A stretch of 35,254 nucleotides of DNA, from assembly GCA_005191415.1 (NCBI GenBank), contig SUPS01000009.1:1-35254 (forward strand), in the 5' to 3' direction. The stretch is from Candidatus Helarchaeota ASGARD archaeon Hel_GB_A (lineage in GTDB: Archaea > Asgardarchaeota > Lokiarchaeia > Helarchaeales > HEL-GB-A). The notes beneath the pieces were generated by a model. The model worked only from the letters and a program-made list of their open reading frames with translations, did no database searches and was not told the origin of the DNA. A program made the translations under genes and the position numbers. This document shows, in pieces, positions 16,698 through 24,657 of this stretch (its first letter is position 1; each line of letters starts with the position of its first letter).

Positions 16698-17966
16698 GTG
16701 GTAAATCGATTAAAACCTTATGAAATATTATACGAATCCTTAAAATTAACCTTGGACTTAACGGAGAGAATCGTGACTGAAGATGAACAGGTAGCTTTGA
16801 GAAGTTTCATGCGGAATGGGGTTAAAGTTTTAGAGCGAGCACTTCGAGATGCAGATGAAGGCAAACCTATTATTGGATACCATTTTGCAATGCCTGGCGA
16901 AATCGTTCAATGCTTTGATGCAATACCTCTCTGTTTTGAAGCAGTACCCTATTTGATGGCAGCACTCTTCCCTGATGGGGCAGAGTATTATTATGATAAA
17001 ATTCATTCATTCGGCTCGCCTTATCATTCCTGTACATCTCAGAAAGGCATCATGGGAATGTACTTAGATCAAATCGCGGATTTTGACCTCGTAGTCTGCC
17101 CCACCGCTCCCTGTGATAATACGATCGCGAGTTATCAATTCTTTTCTAATCATGCTAAGAAACCCTTACTTGTTGCGGATATGCCTTATTATCGTACAAA
17201 AGAGGCGTATCAATATTTTGCAGATGAAATTGCGCGACAAATTAATGAAATTAGTAAATTAATTAACCAGGAACCAAATTGGGATAAATTCAAGACTGCA
17301 GTCCAAAATAGTAGTAAAGCCCAAGAGTATTTGATTGAAATCAATGAGATGCGGAGAAATATTCCGTGTCCTATCGAAAGCATTGTAAATCCACTAATTA
17401 CGGGAGCAACGGTCATCATGGCGGGGACTCCTGAAAAGACCCAATTCTTTAAAGATGTTCGTGATTTGATGCGAAAACGCATAAAGAATGGTGAGGGGCG
17501 ATTAGGAGAAGAACGATTCCGTTCTATTTGGCCAAATATCTCAATTTTTTTCGATATTGGTCTATATGAATGGCTAGATCGAGTGGTAGGATTAAGTTAT
17601 CTCGTTGATGTATTCACTTACTATTACTATGAACCTATTTATAGTAACAATATTGATGAAATACTTCTTGGAATCGCAAAACAATGTATGAACTACCCTA
17701 TGACACATCAGGCGCAATCCTTCATAGAGATAATGATAGAAGATACGCTGTGGGCGGCAAAAGAATTCAAAGCAGATTGTGCAATAATGACAGGGCATCT
17801 GGGCTGCAAGCAAATCGCCTCTGCAATTCAATTAATTCGGGAAACTTTGCGAGATGAGTTAGATATCCCTATGTTGACTCTTGAAGTAGATATCGGAGAT
17901 AAGCGATTCACGTCAATAGAGACCATAAAGTATGAAATAGAAGAATTTGCCAAGACCTTATTATAA
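16698..17966 (+). CDS. BCR/2-hydroxyacyl-CoA dehydratase family subunit, long type, paralogue 1 (BcrB/HgdB-like)
   Basis: A 422-residue family member, the size of BcrB/BadE. Probable cluster cysteines are C112 (YHSCTSQK), C134 or C139 (VCPTAPCDNT) and C370 (GHLGCKQ). The short subunit and one long subunit would form the usual heterodimer. GTG start, placed immediately after the stop of the short subunit. Its nearest relative is the next gene: the two share long identical blocks (RIVTEDEQ, PDGAEYYYD, GSPYHSCTSQKGIMGM, CPTAPCDNTIASYQFFSN). Here the region 60-75 reads YHFAMPGEIVQCFDAIP; the extra C72 is absent from the paralogue. Substrate not predictable from sequence. Confidence 0.85.
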   Translation: MVNRLKPYEILYESLKLTLDLTERIVTEDEQVALRSFMRNGVKVLERALRDADEGKPIIGYHFAMPGEIVQCFDAIPLCFEAVPYLMAALFPDGAEYYYDKIHSFGSPYHSCTSQKGIMGMYLDQIADFDLVVCPTAPCDNTIASYQFFSNHAKKPLLVADMPYYRTKEAYQYFADEIARQINEISKLINQEPNWDKFKTAVQNSSKAQEYLIEINEMRRNIPCPIESIVNPLITGATVIMAGTPEKTQFFKDVRDLMRKRIKNGEGRLGEERFRSIWPNISIFFDIGLYEWLDRVVGLSYLVDVFTYYYYEPIYSNNIDEILLGIAKQCMNYPMTHQAQSFIEIMIEDTLWAAKEFKADCAIMTGHLGCKQIASAIQLIRETLRDELDIPMLTLEVDIGDKRFTSIETIKYEIEEFAKTLL

Positions 17967-17986
17967 GATGGATTGAGGCAAACTCA

Positions 17987-19261
17987 TTGAGTCAGCGAAT
18001 AAGACCATATCAAATATTATATGATATGTTAAGGCTAACCTTAGAGCTTGTTGAGCGAATTGTAACCGAAGATGAACAGATAGCCTTAAAAAGTTTCTTA
18101 AGAAATGCCCTTAAAGTTTTTAAGCGAACATTGCACTCCGCAGATCAGGGGAAGCCAGTTGTAGGATTTCATTTCGCCTTTCCTGTTGAAATATTATATG
18201 CATTCGATGTCGTTCCTTTTTGTATTGAGGCAATTCCCTATTTAATGGCATCTCTAACCCCAGATGGCGCCGAATATTACTATGATCGAATAGTTGCTTT
18301 CGGATCACCTTATCATTCTTGTACTTCTCAAAAAGGCATTATGGGAATGCTTCTTGAGGGGCTCGTGGATTTCGATCTCATGGTCTGTCCTACCGCCCCC
18401 TGCGATAATACCATTGCTAGTTACCAATTCTTCTCAAATTATATGAAAATTCCCTTACTTATTTCTGACATGCCACATTATAAGACAGAAAGGGGATACC
18501 AATATTACGCTGACCAACTATCTCACCAAATGAATGAAATTGGAGAATACTTGAAGCAGGAACCTGATCTTGAAAGGTTCAAAGCCGCCATTGCCAGAAA
18601 TAATCAAGCACACGAATACTTAATGGAAATTAATGACATGCGACGGCGAATCCCTAGCCCTATCGAGAGTATTGTGGGACCTTTAATCACTGCGACTACG
18701 ATTCTCCTTCCTTGTACAGAAGAAAAAATCCAGATTTTTAAAGATATCCGAGATTTAATGGCGAAACGCATAAAAAAGGGAGAAAGTCGAATCGGATCTG
18801 AACAGTTCCGATCGATATGGCCAAATATTACGTTTTTCTTTGACATAGGATTTTATGAATGGCTTGATCGCGAACTTAAGATGAGCCTTCTGATGGATTG
18901 CACAAACCACTATTATTACAATCCTATTAATTTGAATCAAACCGATTTTGAAGGGATAATCCAAGAACTGGCGCAACAGGTAATGAATTATCCGATGACA
19001 CGACAATCTCAGCATTTCTTAGAAACAATTATTAATGATTCGCTTTGGGCAGCGAAAACATATCAAGCTGATTGTGCTATTTTTACGGCACATTTAGGAT
19101 GCAAGCAAGTTGCCTCCGCCGTCCAACTGGTCCGAGAAGCATTACGCGATGAACTCGGCATTCCCATGCTCACAATTGAATGCGATATCGGCGATAAACG
19201 ATTTGCATCCATCGAGACAATTAAATATGAACTATCAGAATTTGTGAAAACGTTGTTGTAG
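17987..19261 (+). CDS. BCR/2-hydroxyacyl-CoA dehydratase family subunit, long type, paralogue 2
   Basis: A 424-residue tandem paralogue of the preceding gene, clearly over half identical by eye and collinear over the full length. All inferred cluster cysteines are conserved (YHSCTSQK, CPTAPCDNT, AHLGCKQ), so it should be active rather than a decayed copy. TTG start with GAGG eight bases upstream; 20 bases separate it from paralogue 1. Differences are concentrated in the middle and C-terminal thirds, for example TNHYYYNPINLNQTDFEG, which could shape substrate choice. It may pair with the short subunit as an alternative partner, or the three may form one complex. Confidence 0.85.
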   Translation: MSQRIRPYQILYDMLRLTLELVERIVTEDEQIALKSFLRNALKVFKRTLHSADQGKPVVGFHFAFPVEILYAFDVVPFCIEAIPYLMASLTPDGAEYYYDRIVAFGSPYHSCTSQKGIMGMLLEGLVDFDLMVCPTAPCDNTIASYQFFSNYMKIPLLISDMPHYKTERGYQYYADQLSHQMNEIGEYLKQEPDLERFKAAIARNNQAHEYLMEINDMRRRIPSPIESIVGPLITATTILLPCTEEKIQIFKDIRDLMAKRIKKGESRIGSEQFRSIWPNITFFFDIGFYEWLDRELKMSLLMDCTNHYYYNPINLNQTDFEGIIQELAQQVMNYPMTRQSQHFLETIINDSLWAAKTYQADCAIFTAHLGCKQVASAVQLVREALRDELGIPMLTIECDIGDKRFASIETIKYELSEFVKTLL

Positions 19262-19282
19262 ATATTTAAAGATTTATAGGAT

Positions 19283-19663
19283 ATGGAACGTGATATCATA
19301 GATTGTATAAAATACAATTGTGGTAAATGTTGTGAGAGGGAATGGGACGTATATGTTTCAGAAAAGGATATTAAGATGTGGGAAAAGAGCCGCCCAGACA
19401 TATTAAAAGAGGTTGTTACCAAAAAAGTAGGGAATAGAACAAAAAAATTGCTTAAAAAGAAACCTGTAAAATTTCCAGATGGTACAGAACGAAAAATTTG
19501 TATATTTTACGATTTTGAAAAGAAATGCCTGATTCATGAATTTAAACCAGAAGTATGTAAGAAATTTACGTGTTTAAAGCATCCACTTTTTATATTTCAA
19601 TTGTTTAAGCAAATTTCAGAATTAATAGAAGATTTAAATCTAAATACGAAGAAATATATCTAA
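19283..19663 (+). CDS. YkgJ-family cysteine-cluster protein
   Basis: A 126-residue basic protein with the YkgJ/UPF0153 pattern: CIKYNCGKCC near residues 8-17, then C-x(n)-C in the middle (KICIFYDFEKKCLIH) and EVCKKFTC near 95-102. This family is thought to bind zinc or an iron-sulfur cluster; it commonly appears as a small stand-alone protein of unknown role. Here it lies between the catalytic subunits and their ATPase activators, 21 bases after paralogue 2, so it could help cluster assembly or electron delivery in the complex; that is inference. ATG start, with no strong ribosome site. Confidence 0.8.
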   Translation: MERDIIDCIKYNCGKCCEREWDVYVSEKDIKMWEKSRPDILKEVVTKKVGNRTKKLLKKKPVKFPDGTERKICIFYDFEKKCLIHEFKPEVCKKFTCLKHPLFIFQLFKQISELIEDLNLNTKKYI

Positions 19664-19798
19664 AATGAAACTTAAAATAACCATAAAACGTATAGAAGTT
19701 CAGCCCATTCATTTATTTTAGGAATCTCGAAAATTGAATCATTATATGATGCGTTGTTACTACGAAAAATTAAAATTATGACTTTTAATGGTTGGCTT

Positions 19799-20581
19799 AT
19801 GTATTACGGTGGAGTCGACATCGGTAGTGCCTATTGCAAATGTATTATCATAGATGAGGAAGGAATAGTAGCGAAGGCGCTCTATCCGGTGGAAGGAAAT
19901 CCACAGGTTATATCTCAAAAGGTGGTAAAGGATGCGTTAGCACCGCAGAAACTAAAGGTAAAGCATGTGAAAAAGTTTGTAACAACGGGGAGGAATCGAA
20001 AGAAATTTCCTTTAAAGAATGAGGAAATGACAGAAGTAACATGTATTGCAAAGGGAACTTACAATTTATTACCATCTGTAAGAACGATAATAGATATTGG
20101 GGCAATTACAAATAAAGCAATTAAGATTAATGAGAAAGGTAAAGTTATGGAGTATGTTATCAATGATAAATGTGCATCAGGTTCAGGAATGTTCCTCGAA
20201 CTCGTAGCAAAGGCATTGGAAATGGAAGTCCAAGATTTAGGGCGGAATGCAGCACAATCAAGAAATCCACTCTCCATTACAAATCAGTGCACTATATTTG
20301 CAGAAAGTGAAGTTATATATCTGGTTAATGAGGGGAAAAGTGAGGTCGATATTGCAGCTGGAGTCTGTAATTCCATTGCGGGTAATTTATACTCCTTATT
20401 AAAACGCGTTCGAATGGAGAAAGATATAACATTAACGGGGGGTGTCGCAAATAATGGGCAAATCAGGCGGAATCTAGAAGAACGATTAAATTTTGAACTT
20501 AAAACATTCCCGTTCGACCCCTCCTATGTAGCAGCTTATGGGGCGGCGTTATTTGCGAAAGAAATGGAAAAAAAGGTGTAG
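19799..20581 (+). CDS. BcrD-type activator ATPase (BcrA/BadF/BzdG/HgdC family)
   Basis: A 260-residue ASKHA-fold ATPase. It starts GGVDIGSAYCK (phosphate-1 loop) and has NDKCASGSG with C125 and NQCTIFAESEV with C164, the two cysteines that in this family share a [4Fe-4S] cluster across the dimer. CASGSG rather than CAAGTG is what I remember for BcrD/BadG-type subunits. Oddity: the usual DIGGQDxK is DIGAITNK. In-frame ATG 19778 and TTG 19754 lie upstream; 19799 is chosen because the family fold starts there, with low certainty. A 135-base gap holding a TATATGA-like element (19742-19748) precedes it, so a second promoter is possible. It pairs with the next gene. Confidence 0.82.
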   Translation: MYYGGVDIGSAYCKCIIIDEEGIVAKALYPVEGNPQVISQKVVKDALAPQKLKVKHVKKFVTTGRNRKKFPLKNEEMTEVTCIAKGTYNLLPSVRTIIDIGAITNKAIKINEKGKVMEYVINDKCASGSGMFLELVAKALEMEVQDLGRNAAQSRNPLSITNQCTIFAESEVIYLVNEGKSEVDIAAGVCNSIAGNLYSLLKRVRMEKDITLTGGVANNGQIRRNLEERLNFELKTFPFDPSYVAAYGAALFAKEMEKKV

Positions 20582-21394
20582 ATGATGGGATTCTTTTTAG
20601 GAATAGATATCGGATCACTTACCGGGAAAGCCGTGATAATAGATGATGATGCAACGATAAAAGCCCAACAAATCATCTACGTGAAAAAACTTCCCATACA
20701 TACAGTGAATGCGTTAATGGAGGATGTTTTACCAAAAGTAGGGATTGAGGATATTTCAGAAGTAACATATTGTGTTGGAACTGGTTACGGTAGGCGGAAA
20801 ATACCTCTAGCAAACGAAACAATTAGTGAAATTACCTGCCATGGCACAGGAGCCCATCATGTATTGCCCTCTGTAAGAACTGTAATTGATATAGGGGGGC
20901 AGGATTGCAAAGTTATTAGGTTAGATGCAAAAGGGAATCTCAAAAATTTTATTATGAATGAGAAATGTGCCGCTGGCACAGGAAGATATCTGGAAATTAT
21001 GGCAAAGACATTAAATTTAACACTTGATGAACTGGGCACACTTTCGCTCAAAGCCAAAGCCCCTTTATCCTTAGCTAGTAAATGTAGCATTTATGCACGA
21101 CTTGAAGTGATGCAGCTCATCAGCGATGGACTTAAGAAACCAGAGATCGCCGCAGCAATTAATCGAGCTATGGCGGAACGTGTAATTAATCTTGCAGAAA
21201 AAGTGGGCATAGAGGAGGATGTCGCAGTCTCTGGGGGTGTAGCTAAAAATATTGGTGTAGTCACTAATATGGAACGAATAATCGGGATAAAATTCAAGAA
21301 ATTTCCCATCGATCCTCAAATTATTGGTGCTCTTGGTGCAGCACTCATTGCTAAAAGAGCCTATCAGAAATTATATAAAGAAGAAAAAAATTAA
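20582..21394 (+). CDS. BcrA-type activator ATPase (BcrA/BadF/BzdG/HgdC family)
   Basis: A 270-residue ASKHA ATPase that hydrolyses ATP to lower the potential of its [4Fe-4S] cluster and inject electrons into the catalytic subunits. Motifs: GIDIGSLTGKAV (7-18), VGTGYGRRKI, IDIGGQDCK (102-110), NEKCAAGTGRYLE (C129), SKCSIYARLEV (C168) and AVSGGVAKN. It starts directly after the previous stop with AGGTG upstream, so the two ATPases are produced together, as expected for a heterodimer like BcrA/BcrD. Note GGQDCK where most homologues have GGQDSK. The set ends here; a toxin-antitoxin pair follows. Confidence 0.85.
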   Translation: MMGFFLGIDIGSLTGKAVIIDDDATIKAQQIIYVKKLPIHTVNALMEDVLPKVGIEDISEVTYCVGTGYGRRKIPLANETISEITCHGTGAHHVLPSVRTVIDIGGQDCKVIRLDAKGNLKNFIMNEKCAAGTGRYLEIMAKTLNLTLDELGTLSLKAKAPLSLASKCSIYARLEVMQLISDGLKKPEIAAAINRAMAERVINLAEKVGIEEDVAVSGGVAKNIGVVTNMERIIGIKFKKFPIDPQIIGALGAALIAKRAYQKLYKEEKN

Positions 21395-21427
21395 TGTTAC
21401 CAGAACTATTACCAATTGGTGATTATA

Positions 21428-21703
21428 TTGGCAAAAGTTAAAATTGATAACTTTGGTAGAATTCTAATTCCAAAAGAAATAAGAAATGATCTTGGAATTA
21501 AAGAAGGCGTGGAGTTAGAAATAAAAGTAAAAGATGGGAAAATTTTAATAGTGCTTAAAAATTCTAATCTTGAGAAAAAAGTCAATGAATTAATTAATTA
21601 TCTTAAAAATAATGCTCCAAAACCTTTTGTTATTGCAGAGGAGGCAGGGCAAAAATGGTATTCAGCAGAGTACAGTCTAAAAAAGATAGGATTGAAGGAA
21701 TAA
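21428..21703 (+). CDS. AbrB/SpoVT-type antitoxin (VapB/MazE-like)
   Basis: A 91-residue protein opening with the swapped-hairpin AbrB DNA-binding fold: KVKIDNFGRILIPKEIRNDL, then GIKEGVELEIKVKDGKILI. The TTG at 21428 with GGTGA six bases before it is preferred over a TTG 12 bases earlier. The C-terminal half (45-91) is helical and would mask the toxin. It overlaps the PIN-domain gene by 49 bases in another frame. It should repress its own operon and neutralise the partner nuclease. Confidence 0.85.
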   Translation: MAKVKIDNFGRILIPKEIRNDLGIKEGVELEIKVKDGKILIVLKNSNLEKKVNELINYLKNNAPKPFVIAEEAGQKWYSAEYSLKKIGLKE

Positions 21704-22164
21704 TTGATGTTGGTTTGATAGTAATATCTCATTTTGAGAATCCAGCAAATGATTTTACGCTTGAATTTTTAAAGGATGTTTTGCTCTGGAAGAAAAAATG
21801 TTTAATTCCAGTTACTACGTTTCTTGGAGCATATCACATTCTTACCAAATATTTGGGAGTTGAAAAAGTTTCGGCTTATGAAGCTTTAAAAAAAACTCTT
21901 AATACAAAATCTCCAGCATTCTATACGGATATATCTATCGAAATGGTTGTAAATTCCTTAACAAATGCAATGGGTTATCGTATAGAATCGTGGGATGGCT
22001 ATATCATTACTATTGCCAAAATGTTTTCAGCACCTATAATTTATACGACCGATGGACAATTGGAAAAAAAGGTAAAAGATTTACACGTTTTAAATCCCAT
22101 TCCCGAAAAGATTTTCAGACAATATAATGATTGGTTGAAAGAACATTGGTTTAAAAAGAAATAA
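21655..22164 (+). CDS. vapC: PIN-domain ribonuclease toxin (VapC-like)
   Basis: A 169-residue PIN-domain protein. Acidic active-site residues are visible: D18 in IIDVGLIV, the WDGYIITIAK aspartate near 115, and YTTDGQLEK near 132. Known function: Mg-dependent ribonuclease, often cutting tRNA or rRNA, held inactive by the antitoxin made just before it. The ATG at 21655 has GGAGG and AGGG upstream and overlaps the antitoxin gene by 49 bases; a shorter form starting later cannot be excluded. About ten residues before the first strand are unusual, since PIN proteins mostly start within a few residues of the catalytic aspartate. Confidence 0.82.
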   Translation: MVFSRVQSKKDRIEGIIDVGLIVISHFENPANDFTLEFLKDVLLWKKKCLIPVTTFLGAYHILTKYLGVEKVSAYEALKKTLNTKSPAFYTDISIEMVVNSLTNAMGYRIESWDGYIITIAKMFSAPIIYTTDGQLEKKVKDLHVLNPIPEKIFRQYNDWLKEHWFKKK

Positions 22165-22181
22165 TTTCCCGAAGCTTTCAT

Positions 22182-22856
22182 ATGTATTGGTCTTTGCAAA
22201 ATGTATTATCAGCTACAATTTTTGGATGTGGATTGTGCATCGCCCTAATTTTTTCAAATAGCTATTTGGTGTTATTAGGTTATATGTTCGTTGGTGGAGG
22301 CGGTATCCTCTTTCTTATGAATTTTGAGCGCCGGTGGGTCAAACGAAATTATTTAAAGAAAGGATTGTTGGCGACCATTGTATTAGCGATCGTTTATGGC
22401 ATTTTAGAATACATATTTTTTGATTCAACATGGAACAATTGGTTTAAAATTTCTGATTGGTTTCCTAATAAATATTATTATTGGGGATTCATGACAATCC
22501 TGAATTTTACACTAGTTTTTTTAATTTCCCACAAGTCTATCGGACTTTCATTGGCATCAATTCCATTATTTGCTGTTAATGAGGATCTCTGGTACTGGAT
22601 CACCAAAAGCATCCATGAGCTACGCTGGGTTTTTCCTGTCGGAAATTGGTTTGATCAACGTTTCCCCTTTCTTCAAGGCTTAGGGGATCCAATCTATTCA
22701 TTTCCCTATTGGCCCCGATTTTATTTTGTAGGATGGATCTTGGTTTCCATTCTCCTAATAATCCAATTTAAGAATTTACAAGGGGGCAATTTTTTGATAG
22801 GAGTTGGCGGCTTCGTGTATGCTTCCTGTCTGTGTTTGCTTTTAATTCCAGTTTAA
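22182..22856 (+). CDS. Polytopic membrane protein, unknown
   Basis: A 224-residue protein with about six or seven hydrophobic helices (near 8-27, 28-48, 61-80, 100-118, 120-136, 185-203 and 206-222). Between helices 5 and 6 lies an aromatic-rich segment (NEDLWYWITKSIHELRW to DPIYSFPYWPRFY) with several acidic and aromatic residues that could form a pocket. I recognise no family. It starts 17 bases after the PIN gene and ends 21 bases before the M28 peptidase, so it may be co-transcribed with the latter. Function unknown. Confidence 0.72.
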   Translation: MYWSLQNVLSATIFGCGLCIALIFSNSYLVLLGYMFVGGGGILFLMNFERRWVKRNYLKKGLLATIVLAIVYGILEYIFFDSTWNNWFKISDWFPNKYYYWGFMTILNFTLVFLISHKSIGLSLASIPLFAVNEDLWYWITKSIHELRWVFPVGNWFDQRFPFLQGLGDPIYSFPYWPRFYFVGWILVSILLIIQFKNLQGGNFLIGVGGFVYASCLCLLLIPV

Positions 22857-22877
22857 GGGAAAGAATTATGTAGTAAA

Positions 22878-24470
22878 ATGATAAAAGGCAAAAAAGAAGT
22901 CTATCGAGATAGGTGGAGAAGTTTGTCGGAGAAAGATTACGTCATTGATTCAGATGAGAATTCGGATTACATGTATGATATCATTGCTAGAGTTATAAAT
23001 GAAGCAGGTCCGCGACTTCCTTGTAGTGAAAATGAGAAGAAAGCAGCAGAATTATTGAGTAAAGAGTTAGAAAATTACTGTGATTCTGTCGAAATTGAGA
23101 AATTTATGCATTATCCAGAATTAGGCGTATCGAGATGGCCACCTCGCTGCGCGATTATCGTTTTGATTTCTGTTGCGGTTTTTCTACTTTATCCATTTCT
23201 ACCGATTGTTTTTTCAGCACTTGCGGCGGGCATTAGTTTATTTGGGTTATTAAATATCTATTTCCAGTACTTAAAAGCGGAGGAATGGTCTCCAAAAATC
23301 TACCCTTATAAACCAAAGGAATCACGGAACGTTGTGGGAGTTATCAAGCCATCTGGCGAAATAAAAAAGCGTGTAGTTTTTAGTGGGCATATAGATAGTG
23401 CACATAGATTCAATCTTATGCAATATACCCATGAAGGTTATATCTATTTCGTTATTGGTGGCTTAATATGTTTATTTAACTTTCCTATTTTGCAGATACG
23501 ACAATTAGTTGTAATTCTTGCAGGTGTAAATGAAGCACCTTTGGCAACTATTTTTAATTGGCTGGCGATTTTGATTCCAATTTGTCTTGGAATCGGATAT
23601 ATTATCTTAGATATAATTTCTGCCAAAATTCTGAATGAAACAAGACGAGAGAAAATTTTTTGGGGGGCGATAAGTTCTCTGACAGGAAAAACAGTACTTT
23701 TAATTTTAGGCATCGTGGTCTATCAAATTCTAGTGAGTTTCTCATTGTTTGAGTATATAATGACAAATCCTTCTGGATTCAAAACTGCAATCTTAGTATT
23801 GCTCAATTATCTACCATTTATAATAGCTTTTATTCTCTTTATAAGTAAAGAAGGAGTTCCTGGGGCGTTAGATAACTTATCGGCGGTTGCTATTGCGATG
23901 TGTGTCGCGAAAATCTTGAAGGACTGGAAAACAGCATACCCAAATCGATTTCCCAAAAATACAGAAGTCGTTATTGCATTGTTTGGTAGCGAGGAAAGTG
24001 GATGTAACGGATCAAAGGCATTCGCTAAAAGGCATGCAGCAGAATATAATCAAATAGATACAACTTGCGTGAATATGGATACAATCGCAGATCCAGAAAT
24101 TATTTGGATATTTAAACGAGAAAGCTCTGTTCGGATTGATTTTGACCCAGAAACCGTGAAACTCCTAGCAGAAAGTGCAGAAGAATTGAACCTTAACTAC
24201 AAAGTGGGAAATCAACCCTGGGTTTCAGGAGGGAGCGATGCGTCAGGACTTACAAAATATGGATTACGGGCGGCTTCCCTTATAGGTTTAAAATTTGCCC
24301 ATTACCTGTATTATTACCACACGGATAGAGATGATATATCGATTATAAATAAGGAGCGCCGTCCTTGCACCGACTATGGTACAGAATGGTATAATCGCAA
24401 CATGCGATGCGCCTTTGAGAATGCCTTAAAGATTTGTCTAAAATATCTTGAAAAAAAAGATAAAGAATAA
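22878..24470 (+). CDS. M28-family metallopeptidase with membrane helices inserted in the catalytic domain
   Basis: A 530-residue M28 (aminopeptidase Y/S-like) zinc peptidase. Catalytic elements are seen in order: H171 and D173 (SGHIDSAH), D332 (GALDN), E372-E373 (SEES), D401 (NMDTIAD), H481 (YYHTDRDD). All usual zinc ligands are present. Two helices (about 91-131) precede the catalytic core, and about four more (near 188-204, 224-248, 265-290, 302-322) lie between H171/D173 and D332, where ordinary M28 enzymes have only 10-15 residues. The total is even, so both halves of the active site can meet on one side of the membrane, probably cytoplasmic as no signal peptide exists. Substrate unknown; peptide or lipid-linked amide cleavage is possible. 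Confidence 0.85.
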   Translation: MIKGKKEVYRDRWRSLSEKDYVIDSDENSDYMYDIIARVINEAGPRLPCSENEKKAAELLSKELENYCDSVEIEKFMHYPELGVSRWPPRCAIIVLISVAVFLLYPFLPIVFSALAAGISLFGLLNIYFQYLKAEEWSPKIYPYKPKESRNVVGVIKPSGEIKKRVVFSGHIDSAHRFNLMQYTHEGYIYFVIGGLICLFNFPILQIRQLVVILAGVNEAPLATIFNWLAILIPICLGIGYIILDIISAKILNETRREKIFWGAISSLTGKTVLLILGIVVYQILVSFSLFEYIMTNPSGFKTAILVLLNYLPFIIAFILFISKEGVPGALDNLSAVAIAMCVAKILKDWKTAYPNRFPKNTEVVIALFGSEESGCNGSKAFAKRHAAEYNQIDTTCVNMDTIADPEIIWIFKRESSVRIDFDPETVKLLAESAEELNLNYKVGNQPWVSGGSDASGLTKYGLRAASLIGLKFAHYLYYYHTDRDDISIINKERRPCTDYGTEWYNRNMRCAFENALKICLKYLEKKDKE

Positions 24471-24657
24471 ACGGTTAAAGAAAGAATTCAATCTTTTGTT
24501 GTCGAAATAAATTTAATATCATCAGATACGATCATAAAATGGAAGGTCCAGTCTCAAGTGACTACTTTTTTATTTTTGGGGAGGATCTAGAGGAAAATTT
24601 AAAGATGGAAAATTTATACCAAATTCAGTATTAAAGATCGATCTAAAAGGTGTTCAG
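24471..24657 (+). pseudogene. Possible decayed coding remnant
   Basis: Directly after the M28 stop, the same frame reads on for about 35 codons (SFVVEINLISSDTIIKWKVQ), and after a T-rich run near 24567-24579 a different frame continues with protein-like text (GGSRGKFKDGKFIPNSVLKI) up to the ribosome site of the next gene. This suggests one degraded gene with a frameshift in the T-run. No start codon and no recognised family. It may be chance; confidence is low. Confidence 0.25.

Noticed and set aside
12058-21394. Firm naming as benzoyl-CoA reductase (bcrCBAD).
   Set aside because: The family also includes 2-hydroxyacyl-CoA dehydratases, the long subunit is duplicated, and no ring-cleavage genes are seen, so gene symbols were withheld.
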